5,053 nucleotides of DNA from Leptolyngbya sp. SIO4C5 (GTDB lineage: Bacteria; Cyanobacteriota; Cyanobacteriia; Phormidesmidales; Phormidesmidaceae), in NCBI GenBank assembly GCA_010671965.1, contig JAAHIC010000394.1:1-5053 (forward strand), given 5' to 3'. Shown one piece after another: positions 5,035 through 5,053 of the stretch. The notes beneath the pieces are model-generated. The model made no database searches and was not told the origin of the DNA. It saw only the letters and a program-made list of their open reading frames with translations. Each line of letters begins with the position of its first letter. Positions within the stretch are counted from its first letter, which is position 1. Made by a program: the position numbers and the translations under genes.

Positions 5035-5053
5035 ATGTTGACTAAAACCTACG
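5035..5053 (+). CDS. rplM: Probable start of 50S ribosomal protein L13 (cut by window end)
   Basis: ATG 5035 opens six codons reading MLTKTY, close to the start of cyanobacterial L13 proteins (M-x-K-T-[YF]). Its place 35 bases after truA is also where rplM lies in the usual cyanobacterial order (rplQ-truA-rplM-rpsI). Only six residues are visible, so the call rests mainly on gene order. No clear Shine-Dalgarno sequence precedes it. TATAAA at 5019-5024 lies too close to the ATG to be a convincing -10 box. Confidence 0.6.

Overview
The window looks like cyanobacterial chromosome. Psb27, the thylakoid-lumen lipoprotein of photosystem II assembly, is present. The ribosomal proteins, RpoA and TruA are of cyanobacterial/plastid type and order. 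GCGATCGC (the HIP1 palindrome typical of many cyanobacterial genomes) occurs three times. The exact genus cannot be fixed from the sequence; a filamentous or Leptolyngbya-like lineage is only a guess.

All genes lie on the + strand. (1) 1-684: the C-terminal, R3H-bearing part of a protein family (Ycf45-like) that normally also has an AAA+ ATPase domain upstream. The reading frame is closed by a stop just 5' of a GTG start, and another frame runs in from the window edge and ends across that start. The gene is therefore split, frameshifted or separately translated here. (2) 810-1226: psb27, closed by a clear intrinsic terminator. (3) 1301-5053: a promoter followed by rpmJ, rpsM, rpsK, rpoA, rplQ, truA and the first codons of a probable rplM. 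This is the distal 'alpha' part of the S10-spc-alpha ribosomal cluster, running into the truA-rplM segment usual in cyanobacteria.

The genes work together: L36, S13, S11, L17 and L13 are ribosome parts, RpoA is the RNA polymerase alpha subunit, and TruA modifies tRNA anticodon arms. Two things differ from the textbook layout. First, the genes usually found just before rpmJ (secY-adk-infA) are absent; psb27 and a terminator stand there, and rpmJ has its own sigma70-type promoter. Second, the gaps inside the alpha cluster are wide (94, 204, 151 and 104 bases), and each contains inverted repeats. Two of these gaps hold hairpins followed by T-runs that look like intrinsic terminators or attenuators, so the cluster is probably expressed as a series of partly separate units rather than one even transcript.

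No mobile element, CRISPR array, tRNA or rRNA was seen. No wholly new system is evident; the points of interest are the broken 5' gene and the hairpin-rich spacers of the alpha cluster.
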